64,000 bases of DNA from contig NZ_JAGPXE010000002.1 in assembly GCF_018070075.1 (NCBI RefSeq), positions 310,001 through 374,000 of the forward strand, in the 5' to 3' direction. Both the position numbers and the translations under genes were made by a program. Each line of letters begins with the position of its first letter. Within the stretch, counting starts at the first letter, position 1. This document shows, in pieces, positions 1-8,038 of the stretch. Below the pieces are notes generated by a model, which made no database searches, was not told the DNA's origin, and saw only the letters and a program-made list of their open reading frames with translations. The DNA is from Saccharopolyspora endophytica. GTDB lineage: Bacteria > Actinomycetota > Actinomycetes > Mycobacteriales > Pseudonocardiaceae.

Positions 1-35
1 CCCCCACCGAGGTCCCCGACGGCGACCCCATCCCC

Positions 36-51
36 GATTTCAGTGGAAATC
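36..51. repeat. Short inverted repeat GATTTC-AGTG-GAAATC
   Basis: A 6-4-6 inverted repeat lies in the non-coding start of the window. It could be the terminator of a gene left of the window. Very similar GATTTCCACTGA/TCAGTGGAAATC words recur in the inverted ends of the element at 54.6-55.0 kb, so it may instead belong to a dispersed repeat family. No run of T follows it. Confidence 0.4.
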
Positions 52-81
52 CGGTACCCGAGCTCCATGGACATCCAGGTG

Positions 82-98
82 ATGACAATGGTTGTCAT
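82..98. promoter_or_regulatory. Probable Zur operator upstream of rpmJ
   Basis: ATGACAATGGTTGTCAT is a perfect 7-3-7 inverted repeat 48 bp before the L36 start. It resembles the actinobacterial Zur box (TGAAAATGATTTTCA type). The next gene is the cysteine-free L36 paralogue, which is commonly derepressed by Zur under zinc starvation. The site is seen directly; assignment to Zur is inference from family knowledge. Confidence 0.7.
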
Positions 99-145
99 TT
101 TCGTTAGGCTGAGGCGCATCGCCCGAGAGGAAAGGTCGTGGAACG

Positions 146-268
146 GTGAAGGTGCGCAAGTCGTTGAGGTCGTTGAAGCAGAAGCCCGGGGCTCAGGTGA
201 TCCGCCGGCACGGCAAGACCTTCGTGATCAACAAGAAGAACCCGCGCTACAAGGCCCGCCAGGGCTGA
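146..268 (+). CDS. rpmJ: 50S ribosomal protein L36, zinc-independent paralogue
   Basis: A 40-residue basic protein starting [16 protein letters not shown] and ending [12 protein letters not shown], the full length of this form of L36. It contains no cysteine and so lacks the zinc ribbon of the classical L36; it is the type that replaces the zinc form in the large ribosomal subunit during zinc limitation. The GTG start at 146 is preceded by AGGAAAGG at 130-135. The Zur-like palindrome upstream supports zinc control. No other ribosomal gene is adjacent, as is usual for this paralogue. Confidence 0.9.
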   Translation: MKVRKSLRSLKQKPGAQVIRRHGKTFVINKKNPRYKARQG

Positions 269-281
269 AGGAGGGACGGCC

Positions 282-1088
282 ATGGCGCGACAGGGCGAGG
301 TCGGCACGCGGGACGCGTTCGACGCCGCTGCGGCGGACTTCGCCGCTCTCGGCCGTCACCTCTGGGAGCCGGTGGGTGCGGACGCGGTGTCGGTCGCCGG
401 CCCGCAGCCGGGTGAGCGGGTCCTCGACGCCTGCTGCGGTACGGGCGCCTCCGCGGTCCCGTCGGCCCGGCAGGTCGGCCCCGGAGGGCTCGTCGACGCG
501 GTCGACGTCTCCGGCCCGATGATCGCCGAGCTGCGCGAACGGGCCGCCGGGCTGCCGCAGCTGCACGCTCACGAAGCCGACGTCACCAGCTGGGGCGGCG
601 CGGGGTACGACCTCGTCCAGTCGGCGCTGGGCATCTTCTTCTTCCCGGACATGGAAGCCGGAACCAGGCACCTCATCGGCACGGCCAGGTCGGGAGGCCG
701 GGTCGCGTTCACGATCTGGCGTCGCGGCGCGATGGACCCGGCGGGAAGGCAGCTCGCCCTCGCCGTCGCGGAGGTGACCGGTGCCGAGCAGCCCGGCGAG
801 CGGCCGAAGCGCCCGGGCGACCGCATCAACCAGCCGGACACGTTCGCCGCCTGGCTGAACGACCTCGGTCTGTCCGAAGTGGACGTCACGGTCCACGAGC
901 GCGCCCTGCCGATGACACCCGAGATCGCCTGGCTGCTCGTCCTCGGCTCCGGCTACCGGGGAGTCCTCGGCGGCCTCGATCCGGATCAGGTCGCCCGAGT
1001 CCGGGACCGCTACCTCGCCCGCCTCGACGAGGTGGGCCTGACCGAGCTCGACGCCACCACCCTCGTCGGCACCGGCATCGCCCGCTAG
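282..1088 (+). CDS. Class I SAM-dependent methyltransferase
   Basis: A 268-residue methyltransferase with the Rossmann SAM-binding motif I VLDACCGTGAS near residue 50 and the acidic strand-2 end VDAVDVSGPM, followed by a UbiE/Methyltransf_11-like core. ATG at 282 follows a GAAGGAGGG ribosome site, 13 bp after rpmJ, so the two may be co-transcribed. The substrate cannot be told from sequence: the family covers quinones, lipids and small natural products. The C-terminal half (helical, with ALPMTPEIAW) is probably the substrate lid. No signal peptide or membrane segment is seen. Confidence 0.8.
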   Translation: MARQGEVGTRDAFDAAAADFAALGRHLWEPVGADAVSVAGPQPGERVLDACCGTGASAVPSARQVGPGGLVDAVDVSGPMIAELRERAAGLPQLHAHEADVTSWGGAGYDLVQSALGIFFFPDMEAGTRHLIGTARSGGRVAFTIWRRGAMDPAGRQLALAVAEVTGAEQPGERPKRPGDRINQPDTFAAWLNDLGLSEVDVTVHERALPMTPEIAWLLVLGSGYRGVLGGLDPDQVARVRDRYLARLDEVGLTELDATTLVGTGIAR

Positions 1089-1310
1089 TCACACCACATC
1101 GCGAACCGCCCGAACCACAGCATCAGCCCTGCTCCAGACCATGTCCGAATGCCCCGCATCATCCAACCGACGAACCTCGCCCCGGGGCATCGCAGCGGCG
1201 AGATCGCCGTAGAGACGATGCTTGACCTGCCCTGACCTGGCGGCTGCTTTGCGCGCTTCGGGTGGCTGCCTCGCGTTGACCAGCGATCGCTCGTGGTCGT
1301 CGGTGGGGGA
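1089..1310 (-). pseudogene. Remnant of an alpha/beta hydrolase (C-terminal end only)
   Basis: Read on the minus strand, ending at the TGA at 1091-1089, the frame gives about 70 residues typical of the C-terminus of alpha/beta-fold hydrolases: EARKAAARSGQVKHRLYGDL, then AAMPRGEVRRLDDAGHSD with the catalytic-type His, then MVWSRADAVVRAVRDVV. Above about 1310 the similarity fades. The catalytic Ser and Asp parts and any start codon are missing, so this is a decayed fragment. Recognition is from pattern alone. Confidence 0.6.
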
Positions 1311-1353
1311 ACGTGCCGTTGTGGTTGGTGACGTTGTGGTGTTCCGGGTGTTA

Positions 1354-1371
1354 ACTTAGCGATCGATAAGT
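1354..1371. promoter_or_regulatory. Palindromic operator candidate before the acyl-CoA operon
   Basis: ACTTAGCGATCGATAAGT is an 18-bp near-perfect palindrome (ACTTA/TAAGT arms around CGATCG) centred 33 bp before the GTG of the enoyl-CoA hydratase gene. Size, symmetry and position fit a TetR-family operator, the usual control of fatty-acid catabolic operons in actinobacteria. No tetR gene is in this part of the window, so the regulator would be encoded elsewhere. Confidence 0.5.
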
Positions 1372-1395
1372 GCATCGGAGTTCGGTGGAGGGCGT

Positions 1396-2187
1396 GTGAG
1401 CACAGTGGACAGTGACACCGTTCTGGTGGAGCAGCGTGGGCCCGTGCTGACGCTGACGCTGAACCGGCCGCAGCGCAAGAACGCCATCGACCCGCCGACC
1501 TGGGGTGCGCTCCACGAGGCGTTGCGCGGCGCGGAGCTGGACGACGCCGTGCGGGCCGTGGTGCTGACCGGAGCCGGTGGCGACTTCTGCGCCGGTGCCG
1601 ACCTCTCCGCCGACCGGGGCGGGCATCCGCTCAGCCGCATGCACCGGATCAACGACGTGGCGCTGACGCTGCACGAGCTGTCCAAGCCGGTGATCGCCAA
1701 GGTGCGCGGGGTCGCGGTGGGGGCGGGCTGGAACCTGGCGCTGGGCTGCGACCTGGTGGTCTCCGCCCCGGACGCCCGGTACTCCCAGATCTTCGCCAAG
1801 CGCGGCCTGTCGCTGGACTTCGGCGGCTCCTGGCTGCTGCCTCGCCTGGTCGGTCTGCAGCAGGCCAAGCGGCTGGCGCTGCTCGGCGAGATCATCGGCG
1901 CCGAGGAGGCCCGCGAGCTCGGGCTGGTGACCTGGGTGAAGGCCGACGACGAGCTGGACGGCTTCGTCGACGAGCTCGCCGACAGGCTCGCCGGTGGGGC
2001 GTCGGTGGCGATCTCGCAGAGCAAGAACATGCTCAACGCCGCAGGTCAGCAGACGTTCCGCGAGGCGCTGGAATCCGAGGCGCGAGCCCAGTCGGTCAAC
2101 TTCGCGACCGCCGACGCGCCCGCGGCGTTCCGGGCGTTCACGAACAAGACCGAGCCGGAGTTCACCGGCGAGTGGTTGGTCGACTGA
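1396..2187 (+). CDS. Enoyl-CoA hydratase/isomerase family protein
   Basis: A 263-residue crotonase-fold enzyme. The oxyanion-hole segments are visible: LTGAGGDFCAGADLS near residue 60 and GVAVGAGWNLALGCDLVVSA near residue 110. It should hydrate or isomerise an enoyl-CoA in the cytosol. GTG at 1396 follows GGTGGAGG. It is first in a run of five same-strand genes (to 7532) encoding acyl activation, dehydrogenation and hydration with APH-like kinases, so it likely acts in degradation of an unusual acyl-CoA. Specificity is unknown. Confidence 0.88.
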   Translation: MSTVDSDTVLVEQRGPVLTLTLNRPQRKNAIDPPTWGALHEALRGAELDDAVRAVVLTGAGGDFCAGADLSADRGGHPLSRMHRINDVALTLHELSKPVIAKVRGVAVGAGWNLALGCDLVVSAPDARYSQIFAKRGLSLDFGGSWLLPRLVGLQQAKRLALLGEIIGAEEARELGLVTWVKADDELDGFVDELADRLAGGASVAISQSKNMLNAAGQQTFREALESEARAQSVNFATADAPAAFRAFTNKTEPEFTGEWLVD

Positions 2188-2250
2188 CGCCCTCTTGTGC
2201 CAGCCGGGACGTGTGCTTAAGGTCACTGAACGGGCGCTAAGGAGGCTTGC

Positions 2251-3507
2251 ATGGACTTCTCGATGCCCGTCGAGCTCGTCGCCCTGCTCGGTGAGCTCGA
2301 CCAGTTCATCGAGTCCGAGATCGTCCCGCTCCAGCAGCAGGACGACAACGAGCGCTTCTTCGACCACCGGCGGGAGTACGCCCGCACCGATTTCGAGGCA
2401 GGTGGCACGCCCCGCCCCGAGTGGGAAGCGCTGCTGCGCGAGATGTCCCGGCGCGCCGACGCGGCCGGTTGGCTGCGCTACGGGCTGCCGGAGGAGGTCG
2501 GTGGCGGTGGGGGCGGCAACTTCGAGATGGCCGTGATCCGCGAGCACCTGGCGGCGAAAGGCCTTGGTCTGCACAACGATCTGCAGAACGAGGCATCGGT
2601 GGTCGGCAACTTCCCCGTCGTGCACATGATGCTGGAGTTCGGGACCGAGGCGCAGCGGCAGGAGTTCCTGCAGCCGATGCTCACCGGCGAGGCCCGGCTG
2701 GGCTTCGGTCTCACCGAACCCGACCACGGCAGCGACGCCACCTGGCTGGAGACCACCGCGGTCCGCGACGGCGACGACTGGATCATCAACGGCGGCAAGC
2801 GCTTCAACTCGGGCATGCACTCCGCCACCCACGACGTGATCTTCGCGCGCACCTCCGGTGAACCGGGCGATGCCCGCGGCATCACCGCGTTCGTCGTGCC
2901 CACCAGCACGCCGGGGTTCTCGGTGGACTTCCACTGGTGGACCTTCAACATGCCCACCGACCACGCGGAGGTGTCGCTGCGCGACGTGCGGGTGCCCGCC
3001 TCGGCGATGTTCGGCGAGGAGGGCAGGGGTCTGGAGCTGGCGCAGTGCTTCGTGCACGAGAACCGCATCCGCCAAGCGGCTTCGGGAGTGGGGGCCGCTC
3101 AGTTCTGCATCGACCGCAGCGTCGCCTACGCCCGCGAGCGCGTCACCTTCGGCCAGCCGCTGGCCCGCAGGCAGGCCATCCAGTGGCCGCTGGTGGAGTT
3201 GCAGACCGAGGCCGAGATGGTGCGCGGGCTGGTGCGCAAGGCCGCCTGGGAGATGGACCGGCGGCCGAACTTCGAGATCAGCGACAAGGTCTCGATGTGC
3301 AACTACCGGGCGAACCGGCTGGTGTGCGACGCGGCGGACCGCGCGATCCAGGTGCACGGCGGGCTCGGCTACACCCGGCACGCACCGTTCGAGCACATCT
3401 ACCGCCACCACCGCCGCTACCGGATCACCGAGGGCGCCGAAGAGGTGCAGATGCGCAAGGTCGCGGGCTACCTGTTCGGCTTCGCCGGCCCGGGAAAGCG
3501 CGCATGA
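2251..3507 (+). CDS. Acyl-CoA dehydrogenase
   Basis: A 418-residue flavoenzyme that oxidises an acyl-CoA to the 2-enoyl-CoA. The FAD/substrate loop LTEPDHGSDATWLETTAV is near residue 155, and the C-terminal all-helical domain holds IQVHGGLGYTRHAPFEHIYR followed by RITEGAEEVQ. ATG at 2251 has an ideal AAGGAGG at 2239-2245. Length is slightly above the usual 380-400, close to ACAD10/11-type and actinobacterial FadE proteins, which are often encoded beside APH-like kinases exactly as here. Its stop overlaps the next start (ATGA). Confidence 0.9.
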   Translation: MDFSMPVELVALLGELDQFIESEIVPLQQQDDNERFFDHRREYARTDFEAGGTPRPEWEALLREMSRRADAAGWLRYGLPEEVGGGGGGNFEMAVIREHLAAKGLGLHNDLQNEASVVGNFPVVHMMLEFGTEAQRQEFLQPMLTGEARLGFGLTEPDHGSDATWLETTAVRDGDDWIINGGKRFNSGMHSATHDVIFARTSGEPGDARGITAFVVPTSTPGFSVDFHWWTFNMPTDHAEVSLRDVRVPASAMFGEEGRGLELAQCFVHENRIRQAASGVGAAQFCIDRSVAYARERVTFGQPLARRQAIQWPLVELQTEAEMVRGLVRKAAWEMDRRPNFEISDKVSMCNYRANRLVCDAADRAIQVHGGLGYTRHAPFEHIYRHHRRYRITEGAEEVQMRKVAGYLFGFAGPGKRA

Positions 3508-4856
3508 GCGCTGCGGAACTCGGCGAGCGACTGGCCCAGCGGCTGAGCGAGGTCCGAGGCCACCCGGTGCGGGTGGCGCGGTTGGAGCGGGCCAGCGGTG
3601 GGGCGAGCCGAGAGACGTGGTTCGTCGAGCTCGACACCGGTCGCCTCGTGCTGCGACGAGATCCGCCCGGCCTGGCCCGTCCCGACGGCATGGCCCGGGA
3701 GGCGGTGGCCCTCGAAGCCGCTGAGCAGGCCGGGGTGCCGGTGCCGCACGTGGTCGACCACGGCGTCGACGAGACGGTGCTGGGTGCGCCGTACGTGCTC
3801 ACCGAGCACGTCGACGGCGAGACGATCCCCCGGCGACTGCTGCGGGAGGACGCCTACGCCGCCGCGCGTGACGGACTGGCCCGCGAGCTCGGCAGGGCCG
3901 CCGCCCGCATCCACCTGATCCCGGTGCCGGAGGGCTTCCCGGAGCCGGACCCGCTGGAACAGCTCATCGCCGACCACGACGGCCTCGGCGACCCGATCCC
4001 CGCCGTGGAGGTCGCCTTCCGCTGGCTGCGGGAGAACCGACCGACCGGGTCGGGGAGGTCCCTGGTGCACGGGGATTTCCGCAACGGCAACCTCATCGTC
4101 GACGAGACCGGACTGCGCGCGGTGCTGGACTGGGAGCTCGTGCACGTCGGGGACCCGATGGAGGACCTGGGGTGGCTGCGCACGAATGCCTGGCGCTTCG
4201 GATCACCCCTGCCCGTGGGCGGTTTCGGCTCCACGGACGACCTGTTCGACGGCTACGCCGAGATCGCGGGCACCCGGCCGGACCCGGACGTCGTGCGCTG
4301 GTGGGAGGTCTACGGCACGGCCAGGTGGGGCGTGATCTGCCGCTCCCAGGCCGAACAGCACCTCAGCGGCGCGCACCCGTCGATGGAGCTCGCCGCGATC
4401 GGGCGCCGGGTCTGCGAGCAGGAGCACGACCTGCTCACCGAGCTGGGGATCCCGGAATCAGCCGCCGAACCGCAGGTGGAGTCCGAGCCCGCTGACCTGC
4501 ACGGGCGGCCGACCGCCGCCGAGCTCGTCGCCGCGACGCGGGACTTCCTGCGCGACGAGGTGCTCACCGAGTTCGACGGCCGGATGCGATTCCAGTCGCT
4601 GGTGGCCGTCAACGTCCTGTCCACTGTGGAGCGCGAGCTGCGGTTCGGTGCCGAGCAGCGGCGACGGCACCGCGAGCGGCTGGCCGAACTGGGATTCGCC
4701 GATCGCGCCGCGCTGGCCGTCGCGATCCGGGCGGGTGAAGCCAACCCGTGGGACGAGGGCGTCGCCGCGCTGCTGTGGTCGCAAGTGCGGGACCGGCTCG
4801 CGGTCGCCAATCCGAAGCACGCCAAGGGAACGACCAGGGGAGGCAACGGTGCCTGA
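3504..4856 (+). CDS. APH-like phosphotransferase with C-terminal DUF6285-type domain
   Basis: A 450-residue protein. Residues 1-330 form an aminoglycoside-phosphotransferase/choline-kinase fold with catalytic loop VHGDFRNGNLIV and metal-binding VLDWELVHVGDP. The last ~110 residues (from RPTAAELVAATRDFL) form a helical domain usually found fused to, or beside, such kinases in acyl-CoA operons. Homologues sit with ACAD10/11-type dehydrogenases; there the kinase phosphorylates a 4-hydroxyacyl-CoA so that it can be rearranged and beta-oxidised. That role here is inference. ATG at 3504 overlaps the upstream TGA by 4 bp. Confidence 0.8.
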   Translation: MSAAELGERLAQRLSEVRGHPVRVARLERASGGASRETWFVELDTGRLVLRRDPPGLARPDGMAREAVALEAAEQAGVPVPHVVDHGVDETVLGAPYVLTEHVDGETIPRRLLREDAYAAARDGLARELGRAAARIHLIPVPEGFPEPDPLEQLIADHDGLGDPIPAVEVAFRWLRENRPTGSGRSLVHGDFRNGNLIVDETGLRAVLDWELVHVGDPMEDLGWLRTNAWRFGSPLPVGGFGSTDDLFDGYAEIAGTRPDPDVVRWWEVYGTARWGVICRSQAEQHLSGAHPSMELAAIGRRVCEQEHDLLTELGIPESAAEPQVESEPADLHGRPTAAELVAATRDFLRDEVLTEFDGRMRFQSLVAVNVLSTVERELRFGAEQRRRHRERLAELGFADRAALAVAIRAGEANPWDEGVAALLWSQVRDRLAVANPKHAKGTTRGGNGA

Positions 4857-6504
4857 CGAGCTGCGCGAAAGCCTGCTGGACGAACTCATCGGACCCGGCG
4901 GTGACTTCGAGATGACCGACGCCGTGGTGCGCGGAACGCCCATGCGCGTCTACGCCAAACCGCTGCGCACCCTGCGCGACGCGGCCCTGCTCAGCGCCTT
5001 CCACGGCGACAACGACTTCCTCATCTACGAGGACCAGCGCTGGACCTTCACCGAGCACCAGCGGCTCGTCGCGGGACTGGCCCGCGCGCTGCGCGAGGAG
5101 TACGGGCTGACCAGCGGAGACCGCGTCGCGATCGCGATGCGCAACTTCCCGGAGTGGGTGCCGATCTTCTGGGCCGTGCAGGTCGCGGGGCTCGTCGCCG
5201 TCCCGCTCAACGCCTGGTGGTCGCGCGACGAGCTGCGCTACGGCATGACCGACAGCGGTGCGAAGCTCGTGTTCGCCGACCCCGAGCGCACGGCGCTGCT
5301 CGACCGCGACGTCCCGGTCGTCGAGGTGCGCGGCGGCGAACCGGGCCCGGGCGTGCGCCCGTGGGCGGACCTGATCGCCGGGTTCCCGGACGACGTGCAG
5401 CCGCCCGCGGTCGTCATCGAACCCGACGACGACTCCACGATCCTCTACACCTCGGGCACGACGGGACGCCCCAAGGGCGCGGTCGCCACGCACCGCAACC
5501 ACGTCACGAACCTGCTCAACACGGTCGTCACCCGCAAGGTCGGTGCCGCCATCACCAACGGCGGCACCTTCCCCGAACCCGATGCGAACGACCCGCAGCC
5601 CGGGGCGCTGCTGACGTTCCCGATGTTCCACATCGCCGGCATCACCGTGCTGTGCTTCGCGACCCTCGCGGGAGCGAAGCTGGCGACGATGTACCGCTGG
5701 GACCGGGCGCAGGCCGAGAAGCTCATCCGCGACAACGACCTGACCAGCGCCGCCGGTGTTCCCACGGTGATGCGGGACCTGGTCGAGAACAGCGATTCGG
5801 TCCGCGGCCTGGAGGGCGTCACGATGGGCGGCGCTCCGATCCCGCCCGACCTCGTGCAGCGCATCGGCCGGCTCGGCAGCAGCGCCGCCAGCGGGTACGG
5901 GCTGACCGAGACGACCTCCACGGTCGTCGGCAACTCCGGCGAGGACTACCAGGACCACCCCGACAGCGTCGGAAAACCCATGCCGGGCGTGGAGATCCGG
6001 GTCGTCGACCCGGCGACCGGCGACGACCTCGCGGACGGCGAGATCGGCGAGCTGTGGTTCCGGGGTCCCAGCGTCGTGCGCGGCTACTGGAACCTGCCCG
6101 AGGCCACCGCGGACTCCTTCACCGACGGCTGGTTCCACACCGGCGACCTCGGCTACGTCGACGACGGCTGGGTGTACGTGGTGGACCGGCTCAAGGACGT
6201 GGTGATCCGGGGCGGCGAGAACGTCTACTGCGCCGAGGTCGAAGCCGCGTTGCACGAGCACCCGGCGGTCGCCGACGTCGCCGTCATCGGGCTGCCGCAC
6301 GCCACCCTGGGCGAGGAGGTCGCCGCCGTGGTGAACCTCAAAACCGGTGTGGACGTGGAGGAACTGCGAGCGCACGTCGGAGAACGCCTGGCGGGGTTCA
6401 AGGTGCCCGCGCACGTGGTGGTGCAGGAGGACCCGCTGCCGCGCACGCCGACGGGCAAGGTTCTCAAGCGTCGACTCCGAGAGCAGATCGTCCAGCAGGG
6501 GTGA
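4849..6504 (+). CDS. AMP-dependent acyl-CoA synthetase (FadD-like)
   Basis: A 551-residue ANL-family ligase that activates a carboxylic acid through an acyl-adenylate to its CoA thioester. Motifs: P-loop ILYTSGTTGRPKGAVATH, GYGLTETTSTVVG, hinge YVVDRLKDVVIRGGENVYCAEV, and the C-terminal lysine motif LPRTPTGKVLKRRL. The GTG at 4849 (AGGGGAGG at 4835-4842) overlaps the preceding stop by 8 bp and removes an upstream extension antisense-like in composition. It should start the pathway served by the neighbouring dehydrogenase and hydratase. Chain length preference is unknown. Confidence 0.87.
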   Translation: MPDELRESLLDELIGPGGDFEMTDAVVRGTPMRVYAKPLRTLRDAALLSAFHGDNDFLIYEDQRWTFTEHQRLVAGLARALREEYGLTSGDRVAIAMRNFPEWVPIFWAVQVAGLVAVPLNAWWSRDELRYGMTDSGAKLVFADPERTALLDRDVPVVEVRGGEPGPGVRPWADLIAGFPDDVQPPAVVIEPDDDSTILYTSGTTGRPKGAVATHRNHVTNLLNTVVTRKVGAAITNGGTFPEPDANDPQPGALLTFPMFHIAGITVLCFATLAGAKLATMYRWDRAQAEKLIRDNDLTSAAGVPTVMRDLVENSDSVRGLEGVTMGGAPIPPDLVQRIGRLGSSAASGYGLTETTSTVVGNSGEDYQDHPDSVGKPMPGVEIRVVDPATGDDLADGEIGELWFRGPSVVRGYWNLPEATADSFTDGWFHTGDLGYVDDGWVYVVDRLKDVVIRGGENVYCAEVEAALHEHPAVADVAVIGLPHATLGEEVAAVVNLKTGVDVEELRAHVGERLAGFKVPAHVVVQEDPLPRTPTGKVLKRRLREQIVQQG

Positions 6505-7532
6505 GCGCGGTGGAGCTGCCAGGCATCGAACGCGACGCGGTCACCCGCTGGCTGGCCGAGCGCGGCGTGCCCGCACCGGTGGAGTTCTCGCTGGTCTCGG
6601 GCGGGAGGTCCAACCTCACCTACCGGGTCACCGGCGCCGACGGCGTGGTGCGCGCCCTGCGCAGGCCGCCGACCGGGGGAGTGCTCAGCACCGCCCACGA
6701 CATGAGCCGCGAGTGGCGGTTCATCTCCGCGCTGCACGGCACCGGCGTCCCCGTCCCGGAACCACTCGCGTACTGCGAGGACACCGAGGTCACCGGCGCC
6801 GCCTTCTACGTGATGGACTTCGTCGACGGCACCGTCCTCGCCGACCGCTCCTCGGCCGCCCCGATGGCGCTCCCGGCTCGGCACCGGGCGGGGATGGCGA
6901 CCGTGGAGTGCATGGCCGCGCTGCACAACCTCGACCCGGACGCCGTCGGGCTCGGTGACGCGGCCCGCCGCGACGGCTACCTGCAACGTCAGCTGCGGCG
7001 CTGGCAGAAGCAGGTCCACGCCTCAGGCGCCCCGGACCTCGGCCTGCTCGACCAGGTGCACGACGCGCTCGTCGCGAACGCGCCCGAGCAGACCACCGGC
7101 ATCGTGCACGGCGACTTCCGCCCCGGGAACCTCTCCTACGGCCCCGACGGCGAGGTCCTCGCCGTCCTCGACTGGGAACTGGCCACCCTGGGAGAACCGC
7201 TCGCCGACCTCGGCTGGCTCATCGCGACCTGGGAAGAACCCGGTGACGACCTCCCCGCCGTCACCCCCGGCCCCACGGCCGAGGACGGCTTCCCGACCCG
7301 CGACGACCTCATCGCCCGCTACGCCGACCTGACCCGCCGAGACCTCTCCGACCTGCCGTTCTACGTCGCCTTCCAGCGCTGGCGCTCCTGCTGCATCACG
7401 GCCGGAGTCCGCGCCCGATACCAGGCAGGCCACATGGGCGACGACGGCTACGACGCAGGAGCCCGAGCCGACACCGAACAACGGCAAGCCCACCTCGCCT
7501 GGCAAGCCGTCACGGACCTGGGCCTGGCGTAG
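6501..7532 (+). CDS. APH-like phosphotransferase (ACAD10/11 N-terminal type)
   Basis: A 343-residue kinase-fold protein with SLVSGGRSNLTYRV (nucleotide loop), GIVHGDFRPGNLSYG (catalytic loop) and AVLDWELATLGEPLADLGWL (metal site). GTG at 6501 overlaps the preceding stop (GTGA). It resembles the N-terminal kinase domain of ACAD10/11 proteins and the FadE36-type partners in actinobacteria. With the 3504-4856 gene the operon has two different kinases, only one of which carries the extra C-terminal domain. Likely cytosolic; the substrate may be a hydroxyacyl-CoA (inference). Confidence 0.82.
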   Translation: MSAVELPGIERDAVTRWLAERGVPAPVEFSLVSGGRSNLTYRVTGADGVVRALRRPPTGGVLSTAHDMSREWRFISALHGTGVPVPEPLAYCEDTEVTGAAFYVMDFVDGTVLADRSSAAPMALPARHRAGMATVECMAALHNLDPDAVGLGDAARRDGYLQRQLRRWQKQVHASGAPDLGLLDQVHDALVANAPEQTTGIVHGDFRPGNLSYGPDGEVLAVLDWELATLGEPLADLGWLIATWEEPGDDLPAVTPGPTAEDGFPTRDDLIARYADLTRRDLSDLPFYVAFQRWRSCCITAGVRARYQAGHMGDDGYDAGARADTEQRQAHLAWQAVTDLGLA

Positions 7533-7533
7533 A

Positions 7534-7941
7534 TCACCGGATCGACATGCGTTCGTCGTAGCCGGTGGCCGGATCGACGACGCGTCCCGCTGCCCACCAG
7601 TTCTCGCTTGCGGTCTCGGAGATCACCATCAGGATGCCCTCCGCCGGGACCTCGGCGAACAGGCCGAGGTTGGCCACGATCGCGCGGAACAGCTCGTTCT
7701 TGTCCTCCGCCGTGCGCTGGTTGAACGACAGCTGGATGAACATGGTGCGCTCGCCGCGTCGGATTCCGAACACGACCGGTTGGATCACGAAGTTGTCCGG
7801 GTCGACCTCGTGGAAGACGTGGAACTGGTCGTCCTGCGGGATCTTCAGGACCTCGACCAGGGAGCGGTGGATGCCTTCGGAGACGAGACGCCGGTACTCG
7901 GCGGACGTTCCCCGGCGCAAGTGCACGGTGACCAGTGGCAT
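7534..7941 (-). CDS. Tautomerase family protein (4-oxalocrotonate tautomerase superfamily)
   Basis: A 135-residue protein starting MPLVTVHLRRG. The tautomerase superfamily uses the N-terminal proline as general base, so the start must give Met-Pro. ATG at 7941 does this and sits 8 nt after AGGAGG, whereas the in-frame ATG at 7947 is only 2 nt from it and would bury the proline. It is longer than the 62-residue classical 4-OT and matches the ~130-residue single-chain subgroup. It is divergent from the LysR gene across a 97-bp promoter region and its stop nearly touches the converging kinase gene. Substrate unknown. Confidence 0.82.
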   Translation of the reverse strand: MPLVTVHLRRGTSAEYRRLVSEGIHRSLVEVLKIPQDDQFHVFHEVDPDNFVIQPVVFGIRRGERTMFIQLSFNQRTAEDKNELFRAIVANLGLFAEVPAEGILMVISETASENWWAAGRVVDPATGYDERMSIR

Positions 7942-7980
7942 GAGCATCTCCTCCTGGGTGGTTCGACGCCTTCGACGCTA

Positions 7981-8020
7981 GGAATGCCACGGGCATTCCG
8001 CCAACGAATGCTTCGCATGC
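7981..8020. promoter_or_regulatory. LysR-type operators between tautomerase and LysR genes
   Basis: GGAATGCC-ACG-GGCATTCC at 7981-7999 is a perfect 8-3-8 inverted repeat with T-N11-A symmetry, and a second degenerate copy GAATGCTTCGCATGC follows at 8006-8020. Two such sites in a divergent LysR promoter are the usual recognition and activation sites. This predicts control of the tautomerase gene and autoregulation by the adjacent regulator. Confidence 0.65.
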
Positions 8021-8038
8021 CAGCTATGCTGAACACTC

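Noticed and set aside
1351..3411. Long minus-strand open frame across the hydratase and dehydrogenase genes
   Set aside because: Antisense shadow of two clear enzymes; shadow-like composition with no motif.
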